From the NCBI RefSeq assembly GCF_000024025.1, contig NC_013131.1:1550001-1614000 (forward strand): a stretch of 64,000 nt of DNA, in the 5' to 3' direction. Origin of the DNA: Catenulispora acidiphila DSM 44928 (GTDB lineage: Bacteria > Actinomycetota > Actinomycetes > Streptomycetales > Catenulisporaceae). The position numbers and the translations under genes were made by a program. Under the pieces are notes generated by a model, which saw only the letters and a list, made by a program, of their open reading frames with translations, made no database searches and had not been told where the DNA came from. Positions 7,751-16,724 of this stretch are shown here, piece after piece. Numbering within the stretch: position 1 is the first letter of the stretch; each line of letters begins with the position of its first letter.

Positions 7751-8902
7751 ATGGGTGAGGCCTACATAGTCGGGGCGCTTCGGACGGCGGTCGGGCGCAA
7801 GAAGGGCGCGCTGGCCGCGGCGCATCCGGCTGACATGGGCGCGCACGTCATCAAGGCTGTCGTGGACGCCTCGGGCGTGGATCCGGCGGCGGTGGACGAC
7901 GTCGTGTTCGGCTGCGTGGACACCATCGGGCACCAGGCCGGCGACATCGCGCGCACCGCGTGGCTGGCCGCCGGGCTGCCCGAGGAGGTGCCGGGCGTGA
8001 CCGTCGACCGACAGTGCGGTTCGTCGCAGCAGGCGGTGCACTTCGCGGCGCAGGCGGTGCTGAGCGGGACGGCGGATCTCGTGGTCGCCGGCGGCGTGCA
8101 GAACATGTCGCAGATCCCGATCGCGGCGGCGATGACGGTCGCGGGGCAGTTCGGCGTCACCGATCCGTTCTCCGGGTCGCGCGGCTGGCGGGCCCGGTAC
8201 GGCGACCAGCCGGTGTCGCAGTTCCACGCCGCCGAGCTGATCGCCGAGAAGTGGGACGTGTCGCGGGACGCGATGGAGGATTTCGCGCTGGAGTCGCATC
8301 GGCGGGCGCTGGCGGCGATCGACGCGGGGCGGTTCGAGCGGGAGATCGTGCCGTACGAGGGTTTCGCGGTCGACGAGGGTCCGCGCCGGGACACGTCGAA
8401 GGAGGCGATGGCCGGGCTGCGGACGCTGGTCGAGGGCGGACGGCTGACCGCCGCGGTGTCGTCGCAGATCTCTGATGCCTCCGCCGCGCTGCTCATCGCC
8501 TCCGAGGACGCGGTGCGGACGCACGGGCTTACGCCGCGCGCCCGCATCCATCACCTCTCCGTTCGCGGCGCCGATCCGATCTACATGCTGACCGCGCCGA
8601 TCCCGGCCACCGCGCACGCTTTGCGCAAGACCGGGATGAGCCTGGCGGACATCGACCTCGTCGAGATCAACGAGGCGTTCGCGCCGGTGGTGCTGGCGTG
8701 GGCGAAGGAGACCGGCGCGGACCTGGCGAAGGTGAACGTCAACGGCGGTGCCATCGCGCTGGGACACCCGCTCGGCGCGACCGGAGCGCGGCTGATGACC
8801 AGTCTGCTGCACGAGTTGGAGCGCACGGGCGGCCGATACGGGTTGCAGACGATGTGCGAGGGCGGCGGGCAGGCGAACGTGACGATCATCGAAAGGCTCT
8901 GA
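7751..8902 (+). CDS. fadA6: Acetyl-CoA acyltransferase (thiolase), FadA6-like
   Basis: 383 aa from ATG at 7751 (GGGAG 9 bases upstream). Thiolase signatures are complete: nucleophile Cys89 in VDRQCGSSQQAVHF, NEAFAPVVLAW, GGAIALGHPLGATGARL, and the second Cys region MCEGGGQAN near the end. It cleaves a beta-ketoacyl-CoA with CoA. FadA6 of M. tuberculosis cleaves the ring-opened product 6-methyl-3,7-dioxo-decanedioyl-CoA in the HIP pathway. It is the last gene of the fadE-SDR-kstR2-fadA6 operon. Thiolase certain; FadA6 role likely from the surrounding genes. Confidence 0.88.
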   Translation: MGEAYIVGALRTAVGRKKGALAAAHPADMGAHVIKAVVDASGVDPAAVDDVVFGCVDTIGHQAGDIARTAWLAAGLPEEVPGVTVDRQCGSSQQAVHFAAQAVLSGTADLVVAGGVQNMSQIPIAAAMTVAGQFGVTDPFSGSRGWRARYGDQPVSQFHAAELIAEKWDVSRDAMEDFALESHRRALAAIDAGRFEREIVPYEGFAVDEGPRRDTSKEAMAGLRTLVEGGRLTAAVSSQISDASAALLIASEDAVRTHGLTPRARIHHLSVRGADPIYMLTAPIPATAHALRKTGMSLADIDLVEINEAFAPVVLAWAKETGADLAKVNVNGGAIALGHPLGATGARLMTSLLHELERTGGRYGLQTMCEGGGQANVTIIERL

Positions 8903-9027
8903 ACTGTATTTATTCGCCGGCGGCATCGAGACACGGAAAACGTTCGCCGAAACGTGTGCGATCTGTGATGCTTCTCAGTTCCCGAAGCCAGTGACCGCAC
9001 TCACCCCCGGCAGTACGCTGACTGGTG

Positions 9028-9492
9028 ATGAGCAACAATACGAAGGCCGGCGCAGCCGTGGCAGCCATAGTGCTGCTGCTGTTCCTCATCGTGCGGCCGA
9101 GCAGCTCGGGACACCACTTCAAGGTGACCGCCACCGAGTACGACTGCAACGTCAAGATCGCCGACGACCCGCGCCCCCTCAACAGAGAAATCCTCTCAAC
9201 AGTGGCCCTCAAATGCGCCACCCCGCCAAAGCAGACCTCCCTGGTCCTGCAACTCCAGTACCGCAAAGACGGCAGCAGCCCCTGGGCCAACGACGGCGAC
9301 GCCCGCGCCTTCACCGGCGTCCCCGGCCCGGACTACACGGACATCAACATCACCCAGCCCTGCAAAGCCGGCAACTGGCGCATCCAGTACCAACTCCAAG
9401 GAGTAGCCGCCGCCCTGGGCACCAACTTCCAGGCGACGCCGCAGTATGGCAACAGCAAGGCGATCAGCCAGTCGGCGTGCGACAACTCCTGA
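9028..9492 (+). CDS. Small secreted or membrane-anchored protein, unknown
   Basis: 154 aa from ATG at 9028; a GTG lies immediately before it. Residues about 8-25 (KAGAAVAAIVLLLFLIVRP) form a signal/anchor helix. The rest is a predicted extracellular beta-type domain with four cysteines (YDCNV, LKCAT, QPCKAG, QSACDNS) that could form two disulfides. I do not recognise the family. It stands alone between the thiolase operon and a repeat tract, with no operon partner. Confidence 0.65.
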   Translation: MSNNTKAGAAVAAIVLLLFLIVRPSSSGHHFKVTATEYDCNVKIADDPRPLNREILSTVALKCATPPKQTSLVLQLQYRKDGSSPWANDGDARAFTGVPGPDYTDINITQPCKAGNWRIQYQLQGVAAALGTNFQATPQYGNSKAISQSACDNS

Positions 9493-9630
9493 GGCGAGTT
9501 CTGGGGCTGGGGCAAGATTTCTGGGGCTGAGGCGAGTTCTGAGGCTGGGACAAGATCTGGTGCTGGGACAAGACCCGAGGCTGAGCAAATTCCGAGGCTG
9601 AGGCTGAGGCAAGTCTTGAGCTGATTCGCG
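9493..9630. repeat. Degenerate short tandem repeats after the small secreted gene
   Basis: The tract repeats variants of CTGGGGCTGGGGCAAGATTT / CTGAGGCGAGTTCTGAGGCT with a period near 17-18 bp, slowly decaying to the right. It follows directly on the stop codon of the secreted-protein gene. The rest of the 383-bp gap up to 9875 is rich in CGCCGCCGC and GCTCGC runs. I see no gene, RNA or clear terminator in it. Confidence 0.6.
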
Positions 9631-9875
9631 CTCGGCGCGGTCGCATGCCCGATGCTGACCCCTGGCTCGCGCTGCCGCAGTCTTCCCAGCAAGCACTATT
9701 CGCCCGCTGCCCGCTGCCGCCGCTTCTAGCTTGAGCCGAAGGTTCCTGTCCTAGCGCTTGCCATTCGCTCGCCGCCGCCTGCCGCAGCTCGCTCCGCGCT
9801 AACCGACTGCTCAGCCGCCGCCGCTTTTCGTTCGCGCCGCCGCAGTCCTCCCACCAAGCAGCTATCGCTCGCCAC

Positions 9876-10154
9876 TCACCCAGCGCTCCCCGCCGTCGAG
9901 TTCCCTGCGCCGCTGCGCTCCGCGCGCGCGGAGCGCGCCTCGCGTCGGCTCTTCTCCAGGGGGTCGCCGTGCCAGCGCATCGACAGGGCGATGAAGGTGC
10001 TCAGCAGGGCGCCGACGATGGCGTAGTTCCAGCCGCCGAGGGCGTGTTGGCCGGGGAGGGGGGAGAGGGTGTAGGTCAGGATCCAGATGGTTGCGGTGGT
10101 GAGGCTGCCGAGGATCAGTGCACCGAACCAGGGGGGTGAGGGCTTGTCATTCAT
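9876..10154 (-). CDS. CrgA-like small two-helix membrane protein
   Basis: 92 aa from ATG at 10154 with AGGAG 5 bases upstream. Two membrane helices (about 9-29 and 42-60) flank a Pro-containing extracellular turn, and the second is preceded by LGGWNYAIVG. Actinobacterial CrgA, a small inhibitor and scaffold of the division septum, has the same layout and a matching GNWN...G...M..RW motif. Unlike typical CrgA it lacks the basic, Pro-rich N-terminal tail and carries a charged C-terminal tail instead (KSRREARSARAERSG). It may be a diverged paralog. A septum role is inferred only. Confidence 0.6.
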   Translation of the reverse strand: MNDKPSPPWFGALILGSLTTATIWILTYTLSPLPGQHALGGWNYAIVGALLSTFIALSMRWHGDPLEKSRREARSARAERSGAGNSTAGSAG

Positions 10155-10270
10155 GGCGCTCCTGTCAACTTGGACCCTTGCTCTGCAGTGTGATGCGTGC
10201 CACTCTCATTGTGCAAGGGGTCCAATAAGGGATTCCCTCGAAAGCGTGCGGAGCAGCGGGAGGCTGTGAC

Positions 10271-11482
10271 ATGTCGGCGTCGACCCTCGGTTCCACCGGT
10301 GTGCGGCCGGAGGCGCAGGCCTGGCAGGACGGCAAGCGGTACCTGTGGCCGCTGGCGCTCGTCGTGCCGATCCTGCCCTACGTCGGTTTCGGGCTGTGGC
10401 ATCGCTTCGACAACGCGCTCGCCTGGTACCTGACGCCGTTCCTGGTCTACGTCATGGTGCCGATCGGCGACTGGCTGATCGGCGAGGACGCCGGCAATCC
10501 GCCGGTGGAGCGTGAGGCGCAGCTGCAGTCGGCCTGGTACTACCGGGTGCTCACCTTCCTGTACTTGCCGCTGCAATTCGGCTCGCTGGTCCTCGGGGCG
10601 TGGGCCTGGAGCCAGCCGCACGTGAACCTGGCGTCCAGGGTCGGCATCGTGGTCACCGTCGGCATCGTGACCGGTATCGCCATCAACACCGCGCACGAAC
10701 TCGGGCACAAGCGCGAGGACGTCGAGCGCTGGCTGTCGAAGATCGCCCTCGCGCCGTCCGGCTACGGGCACTTCTACGTCGAGCACAACCGCGGCCACCA
10801 CGTCCGTGTCGCGACGCCCGAGGACCCGGCGTCGGCGCGCCTCGGCGAGTCGTTCTACCGCTTCTGGCCGCGCACGGTCTGGGGTTCGCTGAAGTCGGCG
10901 TGGGTGCTGGAGACCAAGAAGCACCGCCTGCGCAAGCGCTCGCCGTGGACGCTCCGCAACGACGTCCTCAACGCCTGGCTGATGACCCTGCTCCTGTTCG
11001 CAGCCCTCACCGTCTGGCTCGGCGTCGGCGTGCTGCCGTTCCTGCTCGTGCAGATGGTCTTCGGCTTCTCGCTGCTGGAGATCGTGAACTATCTCGAGCA
11101 CTACGGCCTGCTGCGCCAGCGGACCGCGAGCGGGCGCTACGAGAAGGTCGAGCCCGTCCACAGCTGGAACAGCGACCGGCTCTCGACCAACGTCTTCCTC
11201 TACCAACTCCAGCGCCACAGCGACCACCACTCCTACCCGAACCGCCGCTACCAGGTCCTGCGGTCCTTCGACGAGGCGCCGCAACTCCCGGGCGGTTACG
11301 CCACGATGATCGTCGTCGCGCTGTTCCCGCCGCTGTGGCGCCGCGTCATGGACCAGCGCGTGCTCGACCACTACGACGGCGACGCCCTGAAGGCGAACCT
11401 GACGCCGAAGCTCCGGGCGAAGTACGAGGCCGAGGCAGCCGCTGCGGCTTCGGCCGGAGCTACGGCTACCGCACGACGCTGA
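10271..11482 (+). CDS. alkB: Alkane 1-monooxygenase (AlkB)
   Basis: 403 aa from ATG at 10271 with GGGAGG 7 bases upstream. An integral-membrane non-haem diiron hydroxylase. The histidine boxes are HELGHK (142-147), EHNRGHH (about 171-177) and LQRHSDHH (about 313-320), plus the NYLEHYG motif near 273. Several membrane helices lie before and between the boxes. It hydroxylates the terminal carbon of medium- to long-chain alkanes and needs a rubredoxin. No rubredoxin is fused to it or encoded beside it, so the electron donor lies elsewhere. Transcribed alone and closed by a strong hairpin. Confidence 0.93.
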   Translation: MSASTLGSTGVRPEAQAWQDGKRYLWPLALVVPILPYVGFGLWHRFDNALAWYLTPFLVYVMVPIGDWLIGEDAGNPPVEREAQLQSAWYYRVLTFLYLPLQFGSLVLGAWAWSQPHVNLASRVGIVVTVGIVTGIAINTAHELGHKREDVERWLSKIALAPSGYGHFYVEHNRGHHVRVATPEDPASARLGESFYRFWPRTVWGSLKSAWVLETKKHRLRKRSPWTLRNDVLNAWLMTLLLFAALTVWLGVGVLPFLLVQMVFGFSLLEIVNYLEHYGLLRQRTASGRYEKVEPVHSWNSDRLSTNVFLYQLQRHSDHHSYPNRRYQVLRSFDEAPQLPGGYATMIVVALFPPLWRRVMDQRVLDHYDGDALKANLTPKLRAKYEAEAAAAASAGATATARR

Positions 11483-11497
11483 GGTAGCGTCCGCGCA

Positions 11498-11539
11498 GCT
11501 GAAGCCCGGGATCGACCGACACCGGTCCCGGGCTTCAGC
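11498..11539 (+). terminator. Hairpin terminator after alkB
   Basis: GCTGAAGCCCGGGA and TCCCGGGCTTCAGC form a perfect 14-bp stem around a 14-base loop (which can pair further, GACCG with CGGTC). It starts 15 bp after the alkB stop and is followed by a short TTCTGAC tail rather than a T-run. Confidence 0.75.
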
Positions 11540-11622
11540 CTTCTGACAGAACCCCTGGAAGCGGCATCCCCCTACGATTGCGCACAATCGGCCGCCGCCG
11601 TCCTCGGGGAGGAACACCAACG

Positions 11623-12684
11623 ATGCGAGCGCTCCTTTACGCCACCCTCATCGCGCTGGTCTGTTCGCTGGCGGGAACCCCGGTGGCGATCCGGTACTTC
11701 ACCCGCCGGGGCTGGGGACAGGAGATCCGCGACGAGCTCCCGGAGATGCATCAGGTCAAGCGGGGCACGCCGACGATGGGCGGCACGGTCATCGTCCTGT
11801 CCACGCTGGTCGCCTACTTCGTGACCAAGCTCGCGACGATGAAGGCGCCGACGAGCTCGGGCCTGCTGGTCCTGTTCCTGATGGCAGGCCTCGGCGCGGT
11901 CGGATTCATGGACGACTTCATCAAAATCGTCCGACAGCGCTCGCTGGGATTGCGGGCGCGGGCGAAACTCGCCGGACAGCTGGCCGTGACGCTCACCTTC
12001 GCGGTCCTCGTCCTGCACTTCCGCAACACCGCCGGTCTGACGCCGGCGAGCGAGAACATCTCGTTCCTGCGCGACATCGGCTGGCTCAGCCTCGGACCGG
12101 CGCTCTTCCTCCTGTGGAGCTATGTGATGATCGCGGGCTGGTCCAACGCGGTCAACCTCACCGACGGCCAGGACGGTCTGGCCGCCGGCACCTCGGTCAT
12201 GGCCTTCGGCGCCTACGTGGTCATCGGCCTGTGGCAGTACGGACAGAACTGCGCCGTCTCCCCGAGCCAGGGCTGCTACCAGGTCCGCGACCCGCTGGAC
12301 CTGGCGATCGTCGCGGCCGCGGTGATGGGCGCCTGCTTCGGCTTCCTGTGGTGGAACGCCGCCCCGGCGCAGATCTACATGGGAGACACCGGCTCGCTCG
12401 CGTTGGGCGGCGCCTTCGCGGGACTGGCGATCTGCTCGCGGACCGAACTGCTCGCCGTGCTCATCGGCGGCCTGTTCCTCATGGAGCTGCTCTCGGTGGT
12501 CATCCAGGTCACCTCCTTCAAGCTGCGGCACAAACGGGTGTTCTTGAACTCGCCGATCCACCACCATTTCGAGCAGAAGGAGTGGAAGGAAGTCACCATC
12601 ACGATCCGGTTCTGGATCATCGCAGGGCTCTGTGTGGCGCTGGGTCTCGGTGTGTTCTACGGCGGATTCAAGGCCTCTGCCTGA
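11623..12684 (+). CDS. mraY: Phospho-N-acetylmuramoyl-pentapeptide-transferase (orphan MraY)
   Basis: 353 aa from ATG at 11623 (GGGAGG 9 bases upstream); an upstream in-frame start would overlap the terminator region. Polytopic membrane enzyme that joins UDP-MurNAc-pentapeptide to undecaprenyl phosphate to make lipid I. Key motifs are present: FMDDFIKI (about 94-101), [12 protein letters not shown] (about 178; the usual NLTDGLDGL with Leu to Gln), GDTGSLALG, and NSPIHHHFE near 309-317. It is not in a dcw cell-wall cluster but stands alone between alkB and a hemerythrin gene. A second, canonical copy elsewhere is expected. It should be active by motif content. Confidence 0.9.
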   Translation: MRALLYATLIALVCSLAGTPVAIRYFTRRGWGQEIRDELPEMHQVKRGTPTMGGTVIVLSTLVAYFVTKLATMKAPTSSGLLVLFLMAGLGAVGFMDDFIKIVRQRSLGLRARAKLAGQLAVTLTFAVLVLHFRNTAGLTPASENISFLRDIGWLSLGPALFLLWSYVMIAGWSNAVNLTDGQDGLAAGTSVMAFGAYVVIGLWQYGQNCAVSPSQGCYQVRDPLDLAIVAAAVMGACFGFLWWNAAPAQIYMGDTGSLALGGAFAGLAICSRTELLAVLIGGLFLMELLSVVIQVTSFKLRHKRVFLNSPIHHHFEQKEWKEVTITIRFWIIAGLCVALGLGVFYGGFKASA

Positions 12685-12712
12685 CGGGACGCCAGCGCTA
12701 CAGCAAGACAGA

Positions 12713-13219
12713 TCAACCGCGCGAGTTGTTCTGCCGCACATGATCCGCGAGCGCGGGATCGGCGAACGGGGCGAGGTCGCCCCCGGTGAGCTGATCGAGC
12801 GCGGCGACAAGCTTGCGTTCCTCGTAGGTGAAGTGCGATTCCGCCAACGCCGCCAAGCCGTCCAGCTCGTTGCGCAGCCGGCGCAGTTCCTCCGGCGACG
12901 GCTCGTCAGCGAGCGCGTCCGCCACGATCCGCACCTGCCGCAGCAGCGCGGCGATCTGCTCGTGGTCCCGCATCAGCTCGGCGACGACGGATTCCAGCTC
13001 CGGATATTCGGCGACCACGGCGAGAAATACCGAGGTGTCCTCCAGCCGGTGGTGGTCCTCGAGTGCGGCGCAGAAGGCGAAACAGTGGGCCCGCAGATCC
13101 AGGTCGGAGGTATCGACGGCCGTTCCGTCCTCAGCGGCGTCGCGCAGCCGCCCCAGTTGCTCCCGCAGCCAGCCGTGTACTGCCAAAAGCTGATTCCCGA
13201 ACGCGGTCAACTGATCCAT
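12713..13219 (-). CDS. Hemerythrin HHE-domain protein
   Basis: 168 aa, all alpha-helical. The diiron ligand pattern of hemerythrin HHE domains is visible: a His near the start (AVHGWLREQ), EDHHRLEDTSVF in the second helix, MRDHEQIAALL in the third and ESHFTYEERKL in the fourth. Such cytosolic proteins bind O2, NO or iron; the ligand here is not known. It is convergent with mraY (28 bp between stops), followed on the other side by a WYL regulator gene on the same strand. Confidence 0.85.
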   Translation of the reverse strand: MDQLTAFGNQLLAVHGWLREQLGRLRDAAEDGTAVDTSDLDLRAHCFAFCAALEDHHRLEDTSVFLAVVAEYPELESVVAELMRDHEQIAALLRQVRIVADALADEPSPEELRRLRNELDGLAALAESHFTYEERKLVAALDQLTGGDLAPFADPALADHVRQNNSRG

Positions 13220-13267
13220 CGCTCCATGGTCGCACGAGGTGTTTCATGAGCGGCGAGAAGGCGAGAA

Positions 13268-14254
13268 CTAGAAGCCGTACATCTTCGCCAGCCCCGCCGC
13301 CGTCTCCGCGATCCGCTCCCGCAACGGCTCCGGCGCCAGGACCTCGACCTCGGCGCCCAACGCCAGGAACTGGCCGTGCGCATGGGTCAGCGACTCGATC
13401 GGCACCGTCGCCTTGACCCATCCCGCGCGCTCGTGGTCGTCCTCGGCGGTGGCTTCGACCGCCTTCACCACGTCCGCCGCCATCACTTCCGCCAGCCGCT
13501 GCCTCCCGGCCGGCGACAGCCGGATCAGCGCGTCGCCCTGGATCAGCCGCGTCCGGAACTCCGCGACCTGCCGGGCCCAGTACGCGGTGAGGTCGAAGTC
13601 CTCCGGACGCTCGAAACAGGAATCGTCGTCCTCCAGCGCGGTCAGCTCGAGGATCTGGTTCACGCGGTAGGTGTTCGTCCGCCCCGCGGATTCCGCGACG
13701 GTGTACCACTTGCCGGTCTTCAGCACGATCCCGTACGGCGCCAGCGTGCGCTCGACCTCCGTCGGCTCGGTCCACCGCCGATACAGCACCCTGATACGCC
13801 GCTGGTTCCAGACCGCCTCGGCGACCGCGGGCAGGAAAGGGCTGGTGTCCCCGTCGTCGTACCAGCCCGGCGCGTCGAGCAGGAAGCGCTCCTGGATGCG
13901 ACCGCTGCGGTCGGCCAGCTCCGGCGGCAGCGCCGCCTTCACCTTCAGCTGCGCGGCGGCCATCACCGAGCCCAGCCCGAGCTCGGCAGCCGGGCCCGGA
14001 AGCGCGGCCAGGAACATGGCTTCCGCCTCGTTCGCCGACAGCCCGGTCAGCCGGGTGCGGTAGCCGGCCAGGAGCTGGTAGCCGCCGGCCGGGCCGGCGT
14101 CGCCGTAAAGCGGGATGCCGGCCTCGTGCAGCGATTCGACGTCCCGGTAGATGGTGCGGACCGAGACCTCCAGCTCCTCGGCCAGCTGATGGGCCGTCAT
14201 GCGTCCCCGGGTCTGCAGGAGCAGGAGCAGGGAGACGAGTCGGCTGGCGCGCAT
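13268..14254 (-). CDS. YafY-type HTH/WYL-domain transcriptional regulator
   Basis: 328 aa. The N-terminal DeoR/HTH_11 domain (1-60: RLVSLLLLLQTRGRMTAHQL, then VSVRTIYRDVESLHEAGIPL) is followed by the WYL ligand-sensing domain (about 145-225, IRVLYRRWTEPTEVERTLAP, GKWYTVAESAGRTNTYRVNQ) and a WCX-type C-terminal extension. WYL regulators respond to nucleic-acid or small-molecule ligands and often control metabolic or stress genes. The target is unclear; neighbours are hemerythrin and a GNAT enzyme on the same strand. Confidence 0.88.
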   Translation of the reverse strand: MRASRLVSLLLLLQTRGRMTAHQLAEELEVSVRTIYRDVESLHEAGIPLYGDAGPAGGYQLLAGYRTRLTGLSANEAEAMFLAALPGPAAELGLGSVMAAAQLKVKAALPPELADRSGRIQERFLLDAPGWYDDGDTSPFLPAVAEAVWNQRRIRVLYRRWTEPTEVERTLAPYGIVLKTGKWYTVAESAGRTNTYRVNQILELTALEDDDSCFERPEDFDLTAYWARQVAEFRTRLIQGDALIRLSPAGRQRLAEVMAADVVKAVEATAEDDHERAGWVKATVPIESLTHAHGQFLALGAEVEVLAPEPLRERIAETAAGLAKMYGF

Positions 14255-14290
14255 GTCTGGATTATCCGTCGCACCGCCGACAGTTTCGCC

Positions 14291-14878
14291 TCAGGCGGTG
14301 AAGCCGGTGCGGACTTTGCTGGTGACGGTCTTGCGCGCGGCGTAGAAGTCGGCGCGCACGGTCGCGAACACGACCATGTCGCGGTACTCCCCGGCGCGGA
14401 AGTGGCAGCCGCGGCAGACGCCCTCGCGCACCAGGCCGGCCTTCTCCAGCGCGCGCTGCTCGGCCAGGTTCTCCACGTCGGTCGAGGCCTCGACGCGGTT
14501 CACCGTCGTGGTGTCGAACAGGTACTCGATCAGCTGGCGCTGCGCCTCGCTCCCGTGGCCCTTGCCGCGGCCGGAGGGGATCAGGCTGATCCCGAAGTTG
14601 AGCGCCGGCGCCGTGACCGGCCCGTAGTGGACCGGGTGCCAGCTCACGTTGCCGATGTACTCGCCGTCGGCTTCCACCGACAGCCGGCCGTTCAGCTCGC
14701 CGAACTTGGGGAAGGATTCGCCCGACTCGACAGCCTTGCGGGCGCGGCCCGGGTTGATGAAGCCGTAGTAGCTGTAGGGCTCGGTCTCGGGGGTCGGCGC
14801 GTTGGCCTCCTCGATGGCACAGTCCTCCAGCGTGATCGGACGGAGGCGGACCGTGGTCGCAGGGGTGTCGTAAGTCAT
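14291..14878 (-). CDS. GNAT family N-acetyltransferase (RimJ/RimL type)
   Basis: 195 aa from ATG at 14878; a TTG three codons upstream is possible. RimL-like layout: VRLRPITLEDCAIEEANAP at the start, LNFGISLIPSGRGKGHGSEA (acetyl-CoA binding, RGKGHG matches the Q/RxxGxG/A motif), and RVEASTDVENLAEQRALEKA followed by GLVREG. It probably acetylates an amine on a protein N-terminus or small molecule. It starts 10 bp after the ipdC stop and may be the last gene of the echA20-ipdABC transcript, but a pathway role is not obvious. Confidence 0.85.
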   Translation of the reverse strand: MTYDTPATTVRLRPITLEDCAIEEANAPTPETEPYSYYGFINPGRARKAVESGESFPKFGELNGRLSVEADGEYIGNVSWHPVHYGPVTAPALNFGISLIPSGRGKGHGSEAQRQLIEYLFDTTTVNRVEASTDVENLAEQRALEKAGLVREGVCRGCHFRAGEYRDMVVFATVRADFYAARKTVTSKVRTGFTA

Positions 14879-14888
14879 AGCCGCCAAG

Positions 14889-15959
14889 TTAGCCCACTAC
14901 AGTCGCCGATGCCCCCGACAAAGCAGCCACCGCCTCGGCGATGATCCGGTCGACGAGGTCCTCGCAGCTCGGCAGATCCTCGATCAGGCCGACGACCTGA
15001 CCGGCGGACAGCACCCCGGCCGCCGGATTCCCCTGTACCAGCCCGGCTTTCAGCAGCATCGGCGTGTTCGCCGCCATCACGACCTGTCCCAGGCGCAAGC
15101 CGTGATGCTTGCGCATCGCCAAGCCGTCCTTGGCCATCGCGCGCAGCGACATGCCGGTCATCTTCTTGAACGCCAAGCCGTTGCGGGCCGAGCGCAGCAG
15201 CGAACTCGCCGTTCCGGAGCGCTCGATCTGCTCCACGAGCCCGGTGCGCAGCACGCGGTGCGGGACGCCGTCGATCTTCGGCGTCGCGATGGTCCCGTTC
15301 ACGTCCGCCGCCAGATACAACGCCTTCACCGCCTCGGGAACGCGCGAGTCGGAGGTCAGCAGGAACCGCGTCCCCATCGCGATGCCGTCGGCGCCGTAGG
15401 CCAATGCCGCCGCGAGTCCGCGTCCGTCGAAGAAGCCGCCGGCGGCCAGGACCGGGATGTCCACGGCGGCGGTGATCTGCGGCAGCAGCAGGCTGGTCGC
15501 GACGCCGCCGGTGTGCCCGCCGCCCTCGCCGCCCTGCACCACCACCGCGTCCACGCCCCACGCCGCGACCTTCTCGGCGTGCCGCTTCGCGCCGATCGAC
15601 GGCACGACCACGGTCCCGGCGTCCTTCAGCTTCGCGATCAGCTCCCGCTTCGGCGCCAGCGCGAAGGAGGCGACCCGCACCCCTTCCTTGATGAGCAGAT
15701 CGACGCGTTCGGCGGCGTCGGCGGCATCAGCCCTCAGATTTACACCGAAGGGAGCATCAGTACGCTCCTTCACTTCACGGATCGCCGCGGCCAGCTCGTC
15801 GTAGGACATGGTCGCCGACGCCAGGATCCCCAACGCTCCGGCGCGGGCGGTCGCGGTCACCAGGTGCGGACCGGCGACCCAGCCCATGCCGGTCTGCACG
15901 ATCGGGTGCCGGACGCCCACGATCTCCGTCCACCGGGTGCGGATCCGCTGCTCCAGCAT
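14889..15959 (-). CDS. ipdC: Nitronate-monooxygenase-like flavoprotein, IpdC-like (steroid C/D-ring pathway)
   Basis: 356 aa. TIM-barrel FMN enzyme of the 2-nitropropane dioxygenase/NMO family: VRHPIVQTGMGWVAGPHLV at the start, VVQGGEGGGHTGG (about 140-152), PVLAAGGFFDGRGLAAALAY and ADGIAMGTRFLLT for phosphate binding. In mycobacteria and Rhodococcus the NMO-like protein next to ipdAB is IpdC, a flavin-dependent enzyme of HIP degradation. It is the fourth gene of echA20-ipdA-ipdB-ipdC and begins 6 bp after ipdB. True nitronate oxidation is less likely given this operon. Confidence 0.86.
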   Translation of the reverse strand: MLEQRIRTRWTEIVGVRHPIVQTGMGWVAGPHLVTATARAGALGILASATMSYDELAAAIREVKERTDAPFGVNLRADAADAAERVDLLIKEGVRVASFALAPKRELIAKLKDAGTVVVPSIGAKRHAEKVAAWGVDAVVVQGGEGGGHTGGVATSLLLPQITAAVDIPVLAAGGFFDGRGLAAALAYGADGIAMGTRFLLTSDSRVPEAVKALYLAADVNGTIATPKIDGVPHRVLRTGLVEQIERSGTASSLLRSARNGLAFKKMTGMSLRAMAKDGLAMRKHHGLRLGQVVMAANTPMLLKAGLVQGNPAAGVLSAGQVVGLIEDLPSCEDLVDRIIAEAVAALSGASATVVG

Positions 15960-15965
15960 GCGCGG

Positions 15966-16724
15966 TCATCCCCTTCCGGCGGACGGGACTTCGCGCTCGC
16001 GGGTGGTCTTCGGGTCCAGGACCTCGCGGATCAGCCGCAGCGCCTCGGCGTCCGGCTCCGGGGTGGTGTCCGGGTTGTCGGTGCCGACCAGGACGAAGCC
16101 GGTCGCCGCCACCACGTCGTCGACCGAGACGCCGGGATGGATCGACCGCAGGCGCATGCGGTGGTCCTTGGTCTGGAAGTCGAACACCGCCAGGTTCGTC
16201 ACGATGCGGCGGATCTCGTGGAAGCGCGCCGCGTATCCGACGCCGCGCGCGCGGTCGTATCCGAGCCCTGAGACGGTGTCCACCTTCTCCACGAACACCT
16301 TGGGGGAGTGGTTGGCGATCCAGTAGCTCGTCGGGTGGTTGACGGTGTTGCCCGGCGCGCCGCGGACGCCGATCAGCTGCGCCTTGGGGCGCGTGAAGTC
16401 CGTGCCGATGGCGGAGATGTTCTGGTTGCCGAACTTGTCCAGTTGGCTGGCGCCCATCATGACGTGGCGCGAGCCGTGCCAGACGACGTCGAACAGCTGG
16501 CGGTAGGGGATGTGCGCCTCGACGTGCGAGGCGGCGCCGGTGGGGTCGGTCAGGTAGTTCGCGTCGCCGTCGGAGAGCATGAGTCCGGGGGCGAAGGTCA
16601 GCTTGGCCAGTCGGGCGCCGAGCGCCGGGATCAGGCCCATCGGCGAGGCGATGATCTCGCCGTCGCCGCGCCAGGCTTCGGCGCAGGCGGCGACGCAGAC
16701 TTCGGCGCGGGTCACGTCGCTCAT
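15966..16724 (-). CDS. ipdB: CoA-transferase-family subunit beta, IpdB-like (steroid ring C hydrolase)
   Basis: 252 aa. Class I CoA-transferase beta-type fold: VTRAEVCVAACAEAWRGDGE, MGLIPALGARLAKLTFAPGL, HVMMGASQLDKFGNQNISAI, and GAPGNTVNHPTSYWIANHSP. The gene overlaps ipdA by 4 bp (ATGA), so the subunits are made together. In M. tuberculosis IpdAB does not transfer CoA but hydrolyses the last steroid ring (COCHEA-CoA) in a retro-Claisen-type reaction. The position between ipdA and ipdC supports that role here. Heteromeric cytosolic complex expected. Confidence 0.87.
   Translation of the reverse strand: MSDVTRAEVCVAACAEAWRGDGEIIASPMGLIPALGARLAKLTFAPGLMLSDGDANYLTDPTGAASHVEAHIPYRQLFDVVWHGSRHVMMGASQLDKFGNQNISAIGTDFTRPKAQLIGVRGAPGNTVNHPTSYWIANHSPKVFVEKVDTVSGLGYDRARGVGYAARFHEIRRIVTNLAVFDFQTKDHRMRLRSIHPGVSVDDVVAATGFVLVGTDNPDTTPEPDAEALRLIREVLDPKTTREREVPSAGRG

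Noticed and set aside
14889-15959. A true nitronate monooxygenase for nitroalkane detoxification
   Set aside because: Its place in echA20-ipdA-ipdB-ipdC makes the IpdC role more likely; sequence alone cannot separate the two.
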